Of a stretch of 6,446 nt of DNA, positions 1 to 6,069 are shown one piece after another (positions within the stretch are counted from its first letter, which is position 1; every line of letters starts with the position of its first letter). Origin of the DNA: Candidatus Pelagibacter sp. (GTDB lineage Bacteria > Pseudomonadota > Alphaproteobacteria > Pelagibacterales > Pelagibacteraceae). The DNA lies in the NCBI GenBank assembly GCA_028139285.1, contig JAOINI010000019.1:1-6446 (forward strand), given 5' to 3'. Both the position numbers and the translations under genes were made by a program. The notes below the pieces were generated by a model. It made no database searches and was not told the DNA's origin. It was given only the letters and a program-made list of their open reading frames with translations.

Positions 1-1
1 T

Positions 2-127
2 AACAAATATGTGCTATTAAAGATAAGATATTTAGGAAAATTAGATAAAATTATTAATGAGCTTAAACAACAAAATATTATGCTAGAATTTATTAACGAT
101 CAATGGAAATTGAAAATTAAAAAATGA
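2..127 (+). CDS. C-terminal 41 residues of an uncharacterised protein (possibly DUF2066-like), 5' end outside window
   Basis: An open frame runs in from the left edge and stops at TGA 125-127, giving 41 residues that begin NKYVLLKIRYLGKLDKIINE and end WKLKIKK. The pattern of a hydrophobic strand, 'YLGKLDKIINELKQQNI', then 'W.LKI' resembles the end of DUF2066-type proteins, which I recall lying next to hda in other alphaproteobacteria. That assignment is tentative because only the tail is visible. The stop overlaps the hda start as ATGA (124-127), which argues that this is a real gene cotranscribed and translationally coupled with hda. Without the upstream sequence, the length, start and any signal peptide cannot be judged. 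Confidence 0.6.
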   Translation, partial: NKYVLLKIRYLGKLDKIINELKQQNIMLEFINDQWKLKIKK

Positions 128-780
128 GTCAGTTAACATTTAAATTTCCATTTAAAAAAAAATATTTTGAGCAGGATTTTTTTGTTTCAAGTAATAATTT
201 TTCTGCGTACAAGCTAATTGAAAGTTGGCCAAATTGGCCTGGAAATTGGCTGAACGTTTATGGAGCATCAGGTTCAGGTAAAACTCATTTATCTAAAATA
301 CTAGAAAAAAAAATTGAAAGAATTATTGTTTTAGATGAAAGTAAGCTTGATAATACAGTTGTTTCTGGGCTTCATAAAAGTGAGTGTTTAATAATTGATA
401 ATTTTAAGAATAAGATTGATGATAAATTATTTTATTCTTTATTAAATCATTCAAAACAATTAAATAATTATATTTTAGTAAATAGTTTTAAACCTTTAAA
501 TAAATTCAATTTTACGTTAAATGACTTGAAATCTAGAATTAGCAGCTTTATAAATATTGGAATAGATCTTCCACCAGATGATTTATTACATGTTATAATT
601 TCAAAATCTTTCTCAGAGAAACAAATAACCATTAGTCCGAAAATTACTGGTTATATTATAAAAAATGTTGAGAGATCTTATGATAAAATGTTCAAATTTT
701 TAAAGGATGTTGATGATTTATCTTTATCTTCTGGAAAATCAATAAATATTAATCTAATAAAAAAAGTACTGAATAAATGA
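124..780 (+). CDS. hda: Hda-type DnaA paralogue, regulatory inactivation of DnaA
   Basis: This 218-residue protein has the AAA+ domain of DnaA without its DNA-binding domain IV, the usual size of Hda/HdaA. Visible parts are Walker A GASGSGKTH (47-55, Lys53), Walker B CLIIDN (88-93), a sensor-1 stretch ILVNS (117-121), a box VII arginine-finger segment LKSRIS (135-140, Arg138), and a sensor-2 region ERSYDKMFKFL (183-193). The Asp-Asn form of Walker B is, as I recall, also present in E. coli Hda, so it is not taken as a defect. The N-terminus MSQLTFKF contains Gln-Leu-x-Phe-x-Phe, compatible with the short sliding-clamp binding motif of Hda. In the known system, clamp-bound Hda stimulates DnaA-ATP hydrolysis and prevents re-initiation. 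ATGA overlaps join it to the upstream gene and to aspS. The alternative is another DnaA-domain protein such as DnaC-like loaders, which is less likely given the length and clamp motif. Confidence 0.87.
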   Translation: MSQLTFKFPFKKKYFEQDFFVSSNNFSAYKLIESWPNWPGNWLNVYGASGSGKTHLSKILEKKIERIIVLDESKLDNTVVSGLHKSECLIIDNFKNKIDDKLFYSLLNHSKQLNNYILVNSFKPLNKFNFTLNDLKSRISSFINIGIDLPPDDLLHVIISKSFSEKQITISPKITGYIIKNVERSYDKMFKFLKDVDDLSLSSGKSININLIKKVLNK

Positions 781-2564
781 ATAAATTTAGAACACATAAT
801 TGTTCAGAGTTAAGTGAAAAAGATCTCGATAAAAATGTAACAATTTCTGGATGGCTTCATAGAAGAAGAGATCACGGAAATTTAATTTTTATTGATATAA
901 GAGACCATTATGGAATCACTCAATGTGTAACAGAAAATAATAATAAATTTTTTTCAATTTTAGAGAAAATCAAACCTGAGTCAGTACTCAAAATAAATGG
1001 AAAAGTAATCGAAAGAGCAAAAGGAACAGAAAACTTGGAACTAAAAACTGGAAAAATAGAGATACAAATTCATGGTTTAGAAATTTTATCAAGCGCAAAA
1101 GAATTACCTATCCCAGTATTTGGTGAACAAGAGTATCCTGAAGAAATAAGACTTAAATACAGGTTCTTAGATTTAAGAAGAGAAGAGATGCATAAAAATA
1201 TAGTACTTAGATCGAAAGTAATTTCATTCATAAGATCAGAAATGTTAAAGTTTGGTTTTTTAGAATATCAAACTCCAATTTTGACTTCTTCAAGTCCTGA
1301 GGGAGCTAGAGATTTTTTAGTACCAAGTAGGTTAAATCCTGGTAAGTTTTATGCTTTACCACAAGCTCCTCAGCAATTTAAGCAAATGGTAATGGTCTCT
1401 GGTTTTGATAAATATTTTCAAATAGCGCCATGTTTTAGAGACGAGGATGCTAGAGCTGATAGGAGCCCTGGAGAGTTTTATCAACTCGATTTAGAAATGT
1501 CATTCGTTGAACAAGAAGATGTATTTAAAGTTATAGAAAAGCTTTTTTTGAATTTATTTAAAAAATTTTCTTCAAAAAAAATACTATCAGAAAAATTTCC
1601 AAGAATTCCATTTAAAGAGGCAATGCTAAGATATGGTACAGATAAACCTGATTTGAGGAATCCTCTAATCATCCAGGATGTGACAAATATTTTTGAAAGA
1701 GACGACGTAAAGTTTGATATTTTTAAAAAACTTGTGAAGTCTGGATCTAAGGTGAGGGCAATTGTTACAAAAAACACTAAAAATAAATCAAGAAGTTTTT
1801 TCGATAATATTGATAAATGGGCTAAAGAACAGGGAGCATCTGGATTAGCATATCTTACCCTAGAGAAAGACAAAAAAATATCTGCCAAAGGTCCCGTGGG
1901 TAAATTTTTTAGTGAGGACGCACTAATAGCAATTCAATCTCAGTGTGAAGCAAAAATAGGGGATAGTATATTTTTTGCTTGTGGTAAACAAAATGAAGTA
2001 GAAAAAATTTTATCTTTAGCTAGAAATAAAATCGCTCAAGATTTAGAAATTATAGAAGAGAATATTTTTTCATTTTGTTGGGTCGTAGATTATCCAATGT
2101 TTGAGAAAGATGAAAAAACAAACAAAATTGTTTTCAGTCATAATCCTTTCTCAATGCCACAAGGAGATATTAAAAGTATGAATTTTGATAAACCTTTAGA
2201 AATAAAAGCCTATCAGTATGATATCGTATGTAATGGAGTGGAACTGTCGTCAGGAGCAATTAGAAACCATATACCCGAGTTGATGTACAAATTGTTTTCT
2301 ATTGTTGGGTACAGTGAAAAGGATGTAAGAGAAAAATTTAGCGGAATGATTAATGCTTTAAGTTATGGTGCGCCACCTCACGGAGGGATTGCGCCTGGAA
2401 TAGATAGGATAGTAATGTTACTAGCTAATAAAAATAATATTAGAGAAGTAACATTGTTTCCTATGAATCAAAATGCACAAGATTTGATGATGTCTGCTCC
2501 CTCAAATGTTGAAACTAAACAGCTAAAAGAACTTGGTATTAAATTGGATATTAAGAAAAACTAA
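777..2564 (+). CDS. aspS: Aspartyl-tRNA synthetase, bacterial type, probably non-discriminating (Asp/Asn)
   Basis: This 595-residue class II synthetase has the full bacterial length. In order it shows an N-terminal OB-fold anticodon-binding domain (about 1-105, [10 protein letters not shown] at 25-34), the start of the catalytic core ([19 protein letters not shown], 167-185), QAPQQFKQ (196-203), motif 2 ([19 protein letters not shown], 220-238), a GAD insertion (about 295-410), and motif 3 ([16 protein letters not shown], 529-544). The [10 protein letters not shown] form of motif 2 is typical of alphaproteobacteria. His33 and Gly83 match the positions reported to relax tRNA specificity in non-discriminating enzymes (H31/G81 in the Pseudomonas aeruginosa enzyme), whereas the discriminating E. 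coli enzyme has Leu after RRRD. It would then also make Asp-tRNA(Asn) for GatCAB, which is not in this window. The start ATG overlaps the hda stop (777-780). The stop overlaps the convergent gene at 2561-2564. Confidence 0.97.
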   Translation: MNKFRTHNCSELSEKDLDKNVTISGWLHRRRDHGNLIFIDIRDHYGITQCVTENNNKFFSILEKIKPESVLKINGKVIERAKGTENLELKTGKIEIQIHGLEILSSAKELPIPVFGEQEYPEEIRLKYRFLDLRREEMHKNIVLRSKVISFIRSEMLKFGFLEYQTPILTSSSPEGARDFLVPSRLNPGKFYALPQAPQQFKQMVMVSGFDKYFQIAPCFRDEDARADRSPGEFYQLDLEMSFVEQEDVFKVIEKLFLNLFKKFSSKKILSEKFPRIPFKEAMLRYGTDKPDLRNPLIIQDVTNIFERDDVKFDIFKKLVKSGSKVRAIVTKNTKNKSRSFFDNIDKWAKEQGASGLAYLTLEKDKKISAKGPVGKFFSEDALIAIQSQCEAKIGDSIFFACGKQNEVEKILSLARNKIAQDLEIIEENIFSFCWVVDYPMFEKDEKTNKIVFSHNPFSMPQGDIKSMNFDKPLEIKAYQYDIVCNGVELSSGAIRNHIPELMYKLFSIVGYSEKDVREKFSGMINALSYGAPPHGGIAPGIDRIVMLLANKNNIREVTLFPMNQNAQDLMMSAPSNVETKQLKELGIKLDIKKN

Positions 2565-2576
2565 TTTTTAGTTTTT
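2556..2576. terminator. Symmetric A/T-tract hairpin at the aspS / NrdJ-tail gene junction, probable bidirectional terminator
   Basis: AAAAACTAA (2556-2564) and TTAGTTTTT (2568-2576) are perfect 9-bp inverted arms around a TTT loop. Read either way, the hairpin starts with an A-run and ends in a T-run, as expected of a terminator serving two convergent genes. Both stop codons (TAA 2562-2564 on plus, TAG 2563-2561 on minus) lie in the left arm. The stem has only one G-C pair, so it would be weak by E. coli standards; the call rests on symmetry and position. Confidence 0.5.
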
Positions 2577-3367
2577 AAATTAATTCTAACATCTGAGAGA
2601 TCTATTAATTTTTCTTCTAAGTTGCTTCTCACAAAACCTTTTGAGGTGATATTTTTGACAATTTTTAGAAATTTATCGTCAGTATCTTCATTTGGTACAG
2701 ATTTAGAACTTGCTATAGATGGTGTGTGAGCAAGTTCTTCTTTACCTAGGTAAGAAATGGCTAATTCTCTAAAAACATAATCCAAAATTGACGATGCGCT
2801 TAAAATCCTATCATTTCCTATAACATTTCCTGAAGGTTCAAATTTTGTGTCAATAAATGCATCAACATACTCATCCAAAGGGACTCCGTACTGTAATCCA
2901 AGCGAAATAGCTATAGCAAAGTTATTCATCATCGCTTTAACTAATTCCCCTTCTTTGTTGGTATCTATAAATATTTCACCAATTTTACCATCATCATATT
3001 CTCCCGTATGAAGATAAACTTTATGATCTCCTATTTGCGCTTTTTGAATATATCCTTTTCTTCTATCTGGCATTTTGAATCTAGTATTGTTTTTTTGTTT
3101 AATATTTGTGCTCTCTATTGGTTTTCTGCTTAAATTTCCTGAAATTTTTTTAGAGATCGTGGAATTATCCTTTACGTTTTCATTTTTGGCCTCTTTTTTT
3201 TCACCAATTTTTTTTGTTTTCCTATTGTTTAATTTAACGTCAATAATTTCAACGTTACCATCATTTCTCTCATCTATTTTGGATAGTTCTTTATCATTTA
3301 GATCACTCAAAGTATGAACTGTTTTAAAAGTACAAGTATAATAAGTTTCAACAATGAATTTTTTCAT
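2561..3367 (-). CDS. Stand-alone protein with the C-terminal TSCPD-type domain of B12-dependent ribonucleotide reductase (NrdJ)
   Basis: A 268-residue protein in three parts. Residues 1-50 form a compact N-terminal region ([20 protein letters not shown], then [14 protein letters not shown]) that I do not recognise. Residues 51-97 are a Lys/Asn/Ser-rich, probably disordered linker. Residues 98-213 closely resemble the tail of alphaproteobacterial Nrd[69 protein letters not shown]. The end ([14 protein letters not shown], 241-254) also recalls the 'SKG.xR' stretch after this domain. The catalytic barrel, cobalamin and substrate sites are absent, as is the terminal redox cysteine pair; the only cysteine is Cys12. 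It is therefore not a reductase alone. It could be an RNR accessory or regulatory module acting in trans, or one half of a split NrdJ. It has its own promoter region and overlaps the aspS end by 4 bases. The domain match is strong, but the function is unknown. Confidence 0.85.
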   Translation of the reverse strand: MKKFIVETYYTCTFKTVHTLSDLNDKELSKIDERNDGNVEIIDVKLNNRKTKKIGEKKEAKNENVKDNSTISKKISGNLSRKPIESTNIKQKNNTRFKMPDRRKGYIQKAQIGDHKVYLHTGEYDDGKIGEIFIDTNKEGELVKAMMNNFAIAISLGLQYGVPLDEYVDAFIDTKFEPSGNVIGNDRILSASSILDYVFRELAISYLGKEELAHTPSIASSKSVPNEDTDDKFLKIVKNITSKGFVRSNLEEKLIDLSDVRINLKTKN

Positions 3368-3373
3368 AATATA

Positions 3374-3402
3374 TTGGAATCTATATTTTTAAGATATATA
3401 TT
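3374..3402 (+). promoter_or_regulatory. Candidate sigma-70-type promoter for the NDUFA12-DUF2155 genes
   Basis: TTGGAA (3374-3379; four of six matches to TTGACA) and TATATT (3397-3402; five of six to TATAAT) are separated by 17 bases, the optimal spacing. Transcription would begin near 3409, just where the inverted repeat at 3410-3440 starts. In such AT-rich DNA chance matches are common, so this rests on spacing and position between divergent genes. Confidence 0.35.
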
Positions 3403-3409
3403 AAAAGTT

Positions 3410-3440
3410 AGAAGTGTCTATTATTTTATTATACACTTCT
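3410..3440. repeat. Perfect 8+8 inverted repeat between divergent genes, possible operator or 5'-UTR hairpin
   Basis: AGAAGTGT (3410-3417) is repeated inverted as ACACTTCT (3433-3440), with 15 AT-only or nearly AT-only bases between. It has more G/C than its surroundings. It lies between the start codons of the NrdJ-tail gene and the NDUFA12 gene, directly after the candidate plus-strand promoter and touching the -10 of the candidate minus-strand promoter. As no gene ends here, it is unlikely to be a terminator. It could bind a dimeric regulator controlling both directions, or fold at the 5' end of the NDUFA12 transcript. Confidence 0.5.
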
Positions 3441-3457
3441 TAATTGTGTGGATTTAA
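3428..3457 (-). promoter_or_regulatory. Candidate promoter for the NrdJ-tail gene
   Basis: On the minus strand there is an exact TATAAT (3433-3428) with a weak TTAAAT upstream (3457-3452) at 18-base spacing. The predicted transcript would start near 3421 and leave an untranslated leader of about 54 bases before the ATG at 3367. The -10 touches the right arm of the inverted repeat. The -35 is poor, so the call rests mainly on the -10 hexamer. Confidence 0.35.
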
Positions 3458-3467
3458 AATTTCAAAT

Positions 3468-3818
3468 ATGAGTTTAAAAGTAATTTTTACTTGGTGGAAC
3501 AGACAAACATTAGGAACGTTTTTGAAAACCTTATTTACAGGTAAATTTGTGGGAAAAGACAAATTTGGAAACAAATATTACAAAAATAAAAATGATGAAA
3601 GGTGGGTAATTTACTCAAAAGAGGTAGAGGCAACTAAAATAACCGCTGACTGGCATCATTGGATCCATCATACAAATGACAAGATTCCCGGTGAGAGTGA
3701 TAAAAAATATAATTGGCAAAAAGAACATTTAGAAAATAAAACCGGGACAACAGAAAGTTTTAAACCTGTAAAGATAAAAAAAGAAAATAATTTGAAAAAA
3801 TATGAAACATGGAAGTAA
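3468..3818 (+). CDS. NDUFA12/B17.2-family NADH:ubiquinone oxidoreductase (complex I) accessory protein
   Basis: A 116-residue protein with the family's consecutive landmarks: MSLKVIFTWWNRQTLGT at the start, GKDKFGNKYY (29-38), ERWVIYSKEVEATKI (44-58), DWHHWIHHT (61-69), and the TGT motif (92-94) before a basic tail. The family includes the mitochondrial complex I subunit NDUFA12 and alphaproteobacterial homologues bound to the peripheral arm of the enzyme at the cytoplasmic face. An in-frame TTG at 3444 would add eight residues, but the ATG at 3468 is preferred because family members start MSL..IFTWWN. No Shine-Dalgarno sequence is visible. The following DUF2155 gene starts inside its last codons, so the two are probably cotranscribed. 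The main nuo operon is not in the window. Confidence 0.92.
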   Translation: MSLKVIFTWWNRQTLGTFLKTLFTGKFVGKDKFGNKYYKNKNDERWVIYSKEVEATKITADWHHWIHHTNDKIPGESDKKYNWQKEHLENKTGTTESFKPVKIKKENNLKKYETWK

Positions 3819-4302
3819 TATAAAAATAATTTACTTTTTTTTAGCGTTATTTTCATCAAATGTACTTTCAGCCGAGGAAAAAATTTTAAGTACGCCATTA
3901 ATAAATCTTGATCGAATTCAACCAAGTTTTGAAGTTTCCGATGATGAAAATGAAAGTTTATCTGTAAATAATGAAATCAAAGAAAAAAAAAATGAAAAAA
4001 TTAATTCGCATGCTGTTTTAATTGGTTTAGACAAAATAACTGCCAAATCGTCAAAAATTCAAGTAAATTTAGATGAAATTAAAAAATTCGGTCCACTAGA
4101 AATAAAAATTCTTAAATGTGGTAAGGTCAAAGTACACAATCAAGTAAATGATGTAGCATATATGCAAGTTAAGGATCTTACCAAAAACGAAAATGAAAAA
4201 GTTTACATTTTTAACGGATGGACTTTTTCATCTGACCCGAATTTAACTCCCTTTGACCATGCAATATATGATTTGCAATTACTACATTGTAATAAAGTTT
4301 AG
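3802..4302 (+). CDS. Exported DUF2155-domain protein of unknown function
   Basis: A 166-residue protein with a likely Sec signal peptide: basic start MKHGSNIK, hydrophobic IIYFFLALF (9-17), and a signal-peptidase site after VLSA (24). A variable acidic/lysine-rich stretch (about 45-68) precedes the DUF2155 core: HAVLIGLDKITAKSSKIQV (70-88), FGPLEIKILKC (96-106), VYIFNGWTFSSDPNLTPFDH (134-153), and YDLQLLHC (156-163). Cys106 and Cys163 are the only cysteines and are placed to form a disulfide in the periplasm. The start at 3802 overlaps the NDUFA12 gene by 17 bases and is supported because it gives a complete signal peptide. The family is characteristic of alphaproteobacteria and, from memory, often lies beside NDUFA12 and the accBC region. 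No biochemical role can be assigned. Confidence 0.88.
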   Translation: MKHGSNIKIIYFFLALFSSNVLSAEEKILSTPLINLDRIQPSFEVSDDENESLSVNNEIKEKKNEKINSHAVLIGLDKITAKSSKIQVNLDEIKKFGPLEIKILKCGKVKVHNQVNDVAYMQVKDLTKNENEKVYIFNGWTFSSDPNLTPFDHAIYDLQLLHCNKV

Positions 4303-4317
4303 AAAAACTTTTCTTTT
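4294..4317 (+). terminator. Hairpin plus T-rich tail at the DUF2155 / accC junction
   Basis: AAAGTTT (4294-4300) and AAACTTT (4305-4311) are perfect 7-bp inverted arms around AGAA, followed on the plus strand by T-rich TCTTTTT (4312-4318). This fits a rho-independent terminator for the NDUFA12-DUF2155 transcript. In the minus direction the following T-tract is poor, so accC termination is less well served. The stop codons of both convergent genes (4299-4302) fall at the end of the left arm and the start of the loop. Confidence 0.45.
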
Positions 4318-5636
4318 TCTAACCAGTTAGTATCAAAATCTGAGTTTAAAAATTTTTTATGTTTAAGTATTTTTTTATGTAAATCGATTGTTGTAGTTAT
4401 TCCTTCAAGAACAAATTCGTCAAGTGATCTTAAAGTTCTTTGAATAGCTTCGGTCCTGTTTCTTCCTTTACAAATCACTTTTGCAATTAAACTATCGTAA
4501 TAAGGAGTCACTTTACAACCTTGAAAAACTGAACCGTCTACTCTAGTTCTAAAACCTGAGGGCTGATGACAAACACTAATTGTGCCAGGACTAGGTTGAA
4601 AATTCAATGAAGGATTTTCAGCATTAATTCTACACTCAATAGTATGCCCCCGAGGAGTTATATCGCTCTGTTTTAAAGCAGTTTCACCTGTAAAGGCGAT
4701 CCAAAGTTGCTCCTTAACGATATCAATACCTGTTTGAACTTCAGTCACAGGATGTTCAACTTGAACTCTAGTATTCATCTCTAAAAAATAAAACTTACCA
4801 TTTTCATAAATAAACTCTACTGTTCCAGCGCCTTCATAATTAATTTGTTCAACCATTTTAACTGTTTTTTCCAATAAATCCTTTCTTTCGTTATCATTTA
4901 TCACTGGACTAGGAGTCTCTTCGATTAGTTTCTGATGCCTTCTTTGAACAGAGCAGTCTCTCTCACCAAGTTGAACAGTTTTATTTTTTCCTGACATAAT
5001 TTGAACTTCTATATGCCTTGGGTTTTTAAAATATTTTTCGATATAGAGTTCATCATTATTAAAAAATTTTTTAGCTTCTGATTTTGCTGTAAGGAAAAGG
5101 CTTTCTAATTTTCCCTCTTCCTCAACGATTTTCATACCTTTTCCACCTCCACCCCCAGCAGCTTTTATTAAAACTGGATACCCAATCTCTTTACAAATTG
5201 ATTTAGCTTCATCCAAAGATTTAACCCCGCCCTCTGAACCTTCAATAACTGGCAAACCATATTTCTTTGCAACACGTTTAGCTTCTATTTTGTCTCCCAT
5301 CATTGAAATTATTTTAGCACTTGGGCCTATAAATTTTATCCCATGTTTATTCACAATTTCTGAAAATTTTGCATTTTCTGATAGAAATCCATATCCTGGA
5401 TGAACAGCTTCAGCTCCAGTTAAATCTACAGCAGACATAATAGATGAAATATTTAAATAACTATTTTGAGGTTGATGCGAGCCAATACATACACTTTCAT
5501 CTGCTAGTCTAACATGCATAGAGTCTGCATCTACATCAGAATGCACTGCAACAGTTTTAATTCCCCATTCTTTGCAAGCTCTAATTACTCTAACAGCTAT
5601 TTCACCTCTGTTAGCTATTAAGACTTTATTAAACAT
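4299..5636 (-). CDS. accC: Acetyl-CoA carboxylase, biotin carboxylase subunit
   Basis: This 445-residue enzyme carries out the ATP-dependent carboxylation of biotin on AccB with bicarbonate, the first half-reaction of malonyl-CoA synthesis. Its length is close to E. coli AccC (449). It has the biotin carboxylase N-terminal fold (MFNKVLIANRGEIAVRVIRA), a flexible ATP-grasp glycine loop (KAAGGGGGKGMK, 158-169), and the signature FLEMNTRVQVEHPVTE (285-300). Residues corresponding to the E. coli ATP and catalytic set are all present: Lys116, Lys158, Lys236, Glu274, Glu286, Asn288, Arg290, Glu294 and Arg336. The C-terminal domain ends in a short charged tail. It starts 7 bases after the accB stop without a visible Shine-Dalgarno sequence, so it is likely coupled to accB. 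The TAA stop overlaps the convergent DUF2155 stop by 4 bases. The accA and accD carboxyltransferase genes are not in the window. Confidence 0.98.
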   Translation of the reverse strand: MFNKVLIANRGEIAVRVIRACKEWGIKTVAVHSDVDADSMHVRLADESVCIGSHQPQNSYLNISSIMSAVDLTGAEAVHPGYGFLSENAKFSEIVNKHGIKFIGPSAKIISMMGDKIEAKRVAKKYGLPVIEGSEGGVKSLDEAKSICKEIGYPVLIKAAGGGGGKGMKIVEEEGKLESLFLTAKSEAKKFFNNDELYIEKYFKNPRHIEVQIMSGKNKTVQLGERDCSVQRRHQKLIEETPSPVINDNERKDLLEKTVKMVEQINYEGAGTVEFIYENGKFYFLEMNTRVQVEHPVTEVQTGIDIVKEQLWIAFTGETALKQSDITPRGHTIECRINAENPSLNFQPSPGTISVCHQPSGFRTRVDGSVFQGCKVTPYYDSLIAKVICKGRNRTEAIQRTLRSLDEFVLEGITTTIDLHKKILKHKKFLNSDFDTNWLEKEKFF

Positions 5637-5643
5637 TATTAAA

Positions 5644-6069
5644 TTATTTTAAAAGAACTAAAGTTTGACCAAATTCTACTGGTTGACCATCCTCGATCAG
5701 TACTTTTTTAACTTCTCCATTAGCGGTAGAAGGAACATGATTCATTGTTTTCATTGCTTCTACAATCATTACAGTTTGTCCTTTTTTAATTTTATCACCT
5801 ACTTCAACAAATTTTTTTGCTCCAGGTTCTGGCGCTAAGTAAGCTGTACCGATTATTGGAGATTTAATTCTTACACCATCAATTTCATCAGATGATTTTA
5901 ACACTGCTTTATTAGGAGAGACAACCGCACTTGTTTTTACTTGATCAATTAATTTTGATCCTTTTGATACTTTAATTTTTGTTGGCCCGTCCTGATACTC
6001 TAACTCAGATAGCTCAAACTCTTTTAGATTATCTACAAGTTCTTTTATTAATTTTTTATCTATTTTCAT
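5644..6069 (-). CDS. accB: Acetyl-CoA carboxylase, biotin carboxyl carrier protein
   Basis: A 141-residue carrier that holds biotin and shuttles the carboxyl group between biotin carboxylase and carboxyltransferase. The N-terminal segment (1-36, helix LIKELVDNLKEFELSELEY then TKIKVSKG) matches the part of AccB that associates with AccC. A linker (37-65) follows, short and without the Pro/Ala-rich repeats of some homologues. The biotinyl domain (66-141) has SPIIGTAYLAPEPGAKKFVE (70-89) with the bacterial 'thumb', and the biotinylation site EAMKTMN (104-110, Lys107). Biotin would be attached by BirA, not seen here. The start overlaps the end of aroQ by 14 bases. The order aroQ-accB-accC is common in alphaproteobacteria and points to one transcript. 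Confidence 0.97.
   Translation of the reverse strand: MKIDKKLIKELVDNLKEFELSELEYQDGPTKIKVSKGSKLIDQVKTSAVVSPNKAVLKSSDEIDGVRIKSPIIGTAYLAPEPGAKKFVEVGDKIKKGQTVMIVEAMKTMNHVPSTANGEVKKVLIEDGQPVEFGQTLVLLK

Noticed and set aside
409..420. Asp-Asn in the Hda Walker B region near Asp92-Asn93 as evidence of an inactive ATPase
   Set aside because: As I recall, E. coli Hda also has Asp-Asn there and is functional, so this is not a sign of decay.
1481..1888. Open frame of 135 codons on the minus strand inside aspS
   Set aside because: It lies antisense to the well-conserved AspRS GAD region, its translation resembles no family, and long antisense frames arise by chance from the AT-rich codon pattern.
3075..3317. 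Open frame of 80 codons on the plus strand opposite the NrdJ-tail gene, with a very hydrophobic translation
   Set aside because: It mirrors the Lys/Asn/Glu-rich linker: antisense of AAA/GAA-rich codons gives Phe/Leu/Ser runs that mimic a membrane protein.
3433..3449. ACAC...GTGT palindrome-like stretch as an NrdR box near an RNR-related gene
   Set aside because: The ends match the NrdR consensus, but the element is 17 rather than 16 bases and the centre (TTCTTAATT) is not symmetric like the usual box; no second box is seen at the expected spacing.
3444..3467. In-frame TTG at 3444 as an earlier start for the NDUFA12-like gene
   Set aside because: It would add eight residues not found in the family, which begins MSL..IFTWWN; the ATG at 3468 fits exactly.
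3668..3925. Open frame of 85 codons on the minus strand across the NDUFA12/DUF2155 overlap
   Set aside because: It is antisense to two genes that each match a family over their full length, and it has no recognisable product.
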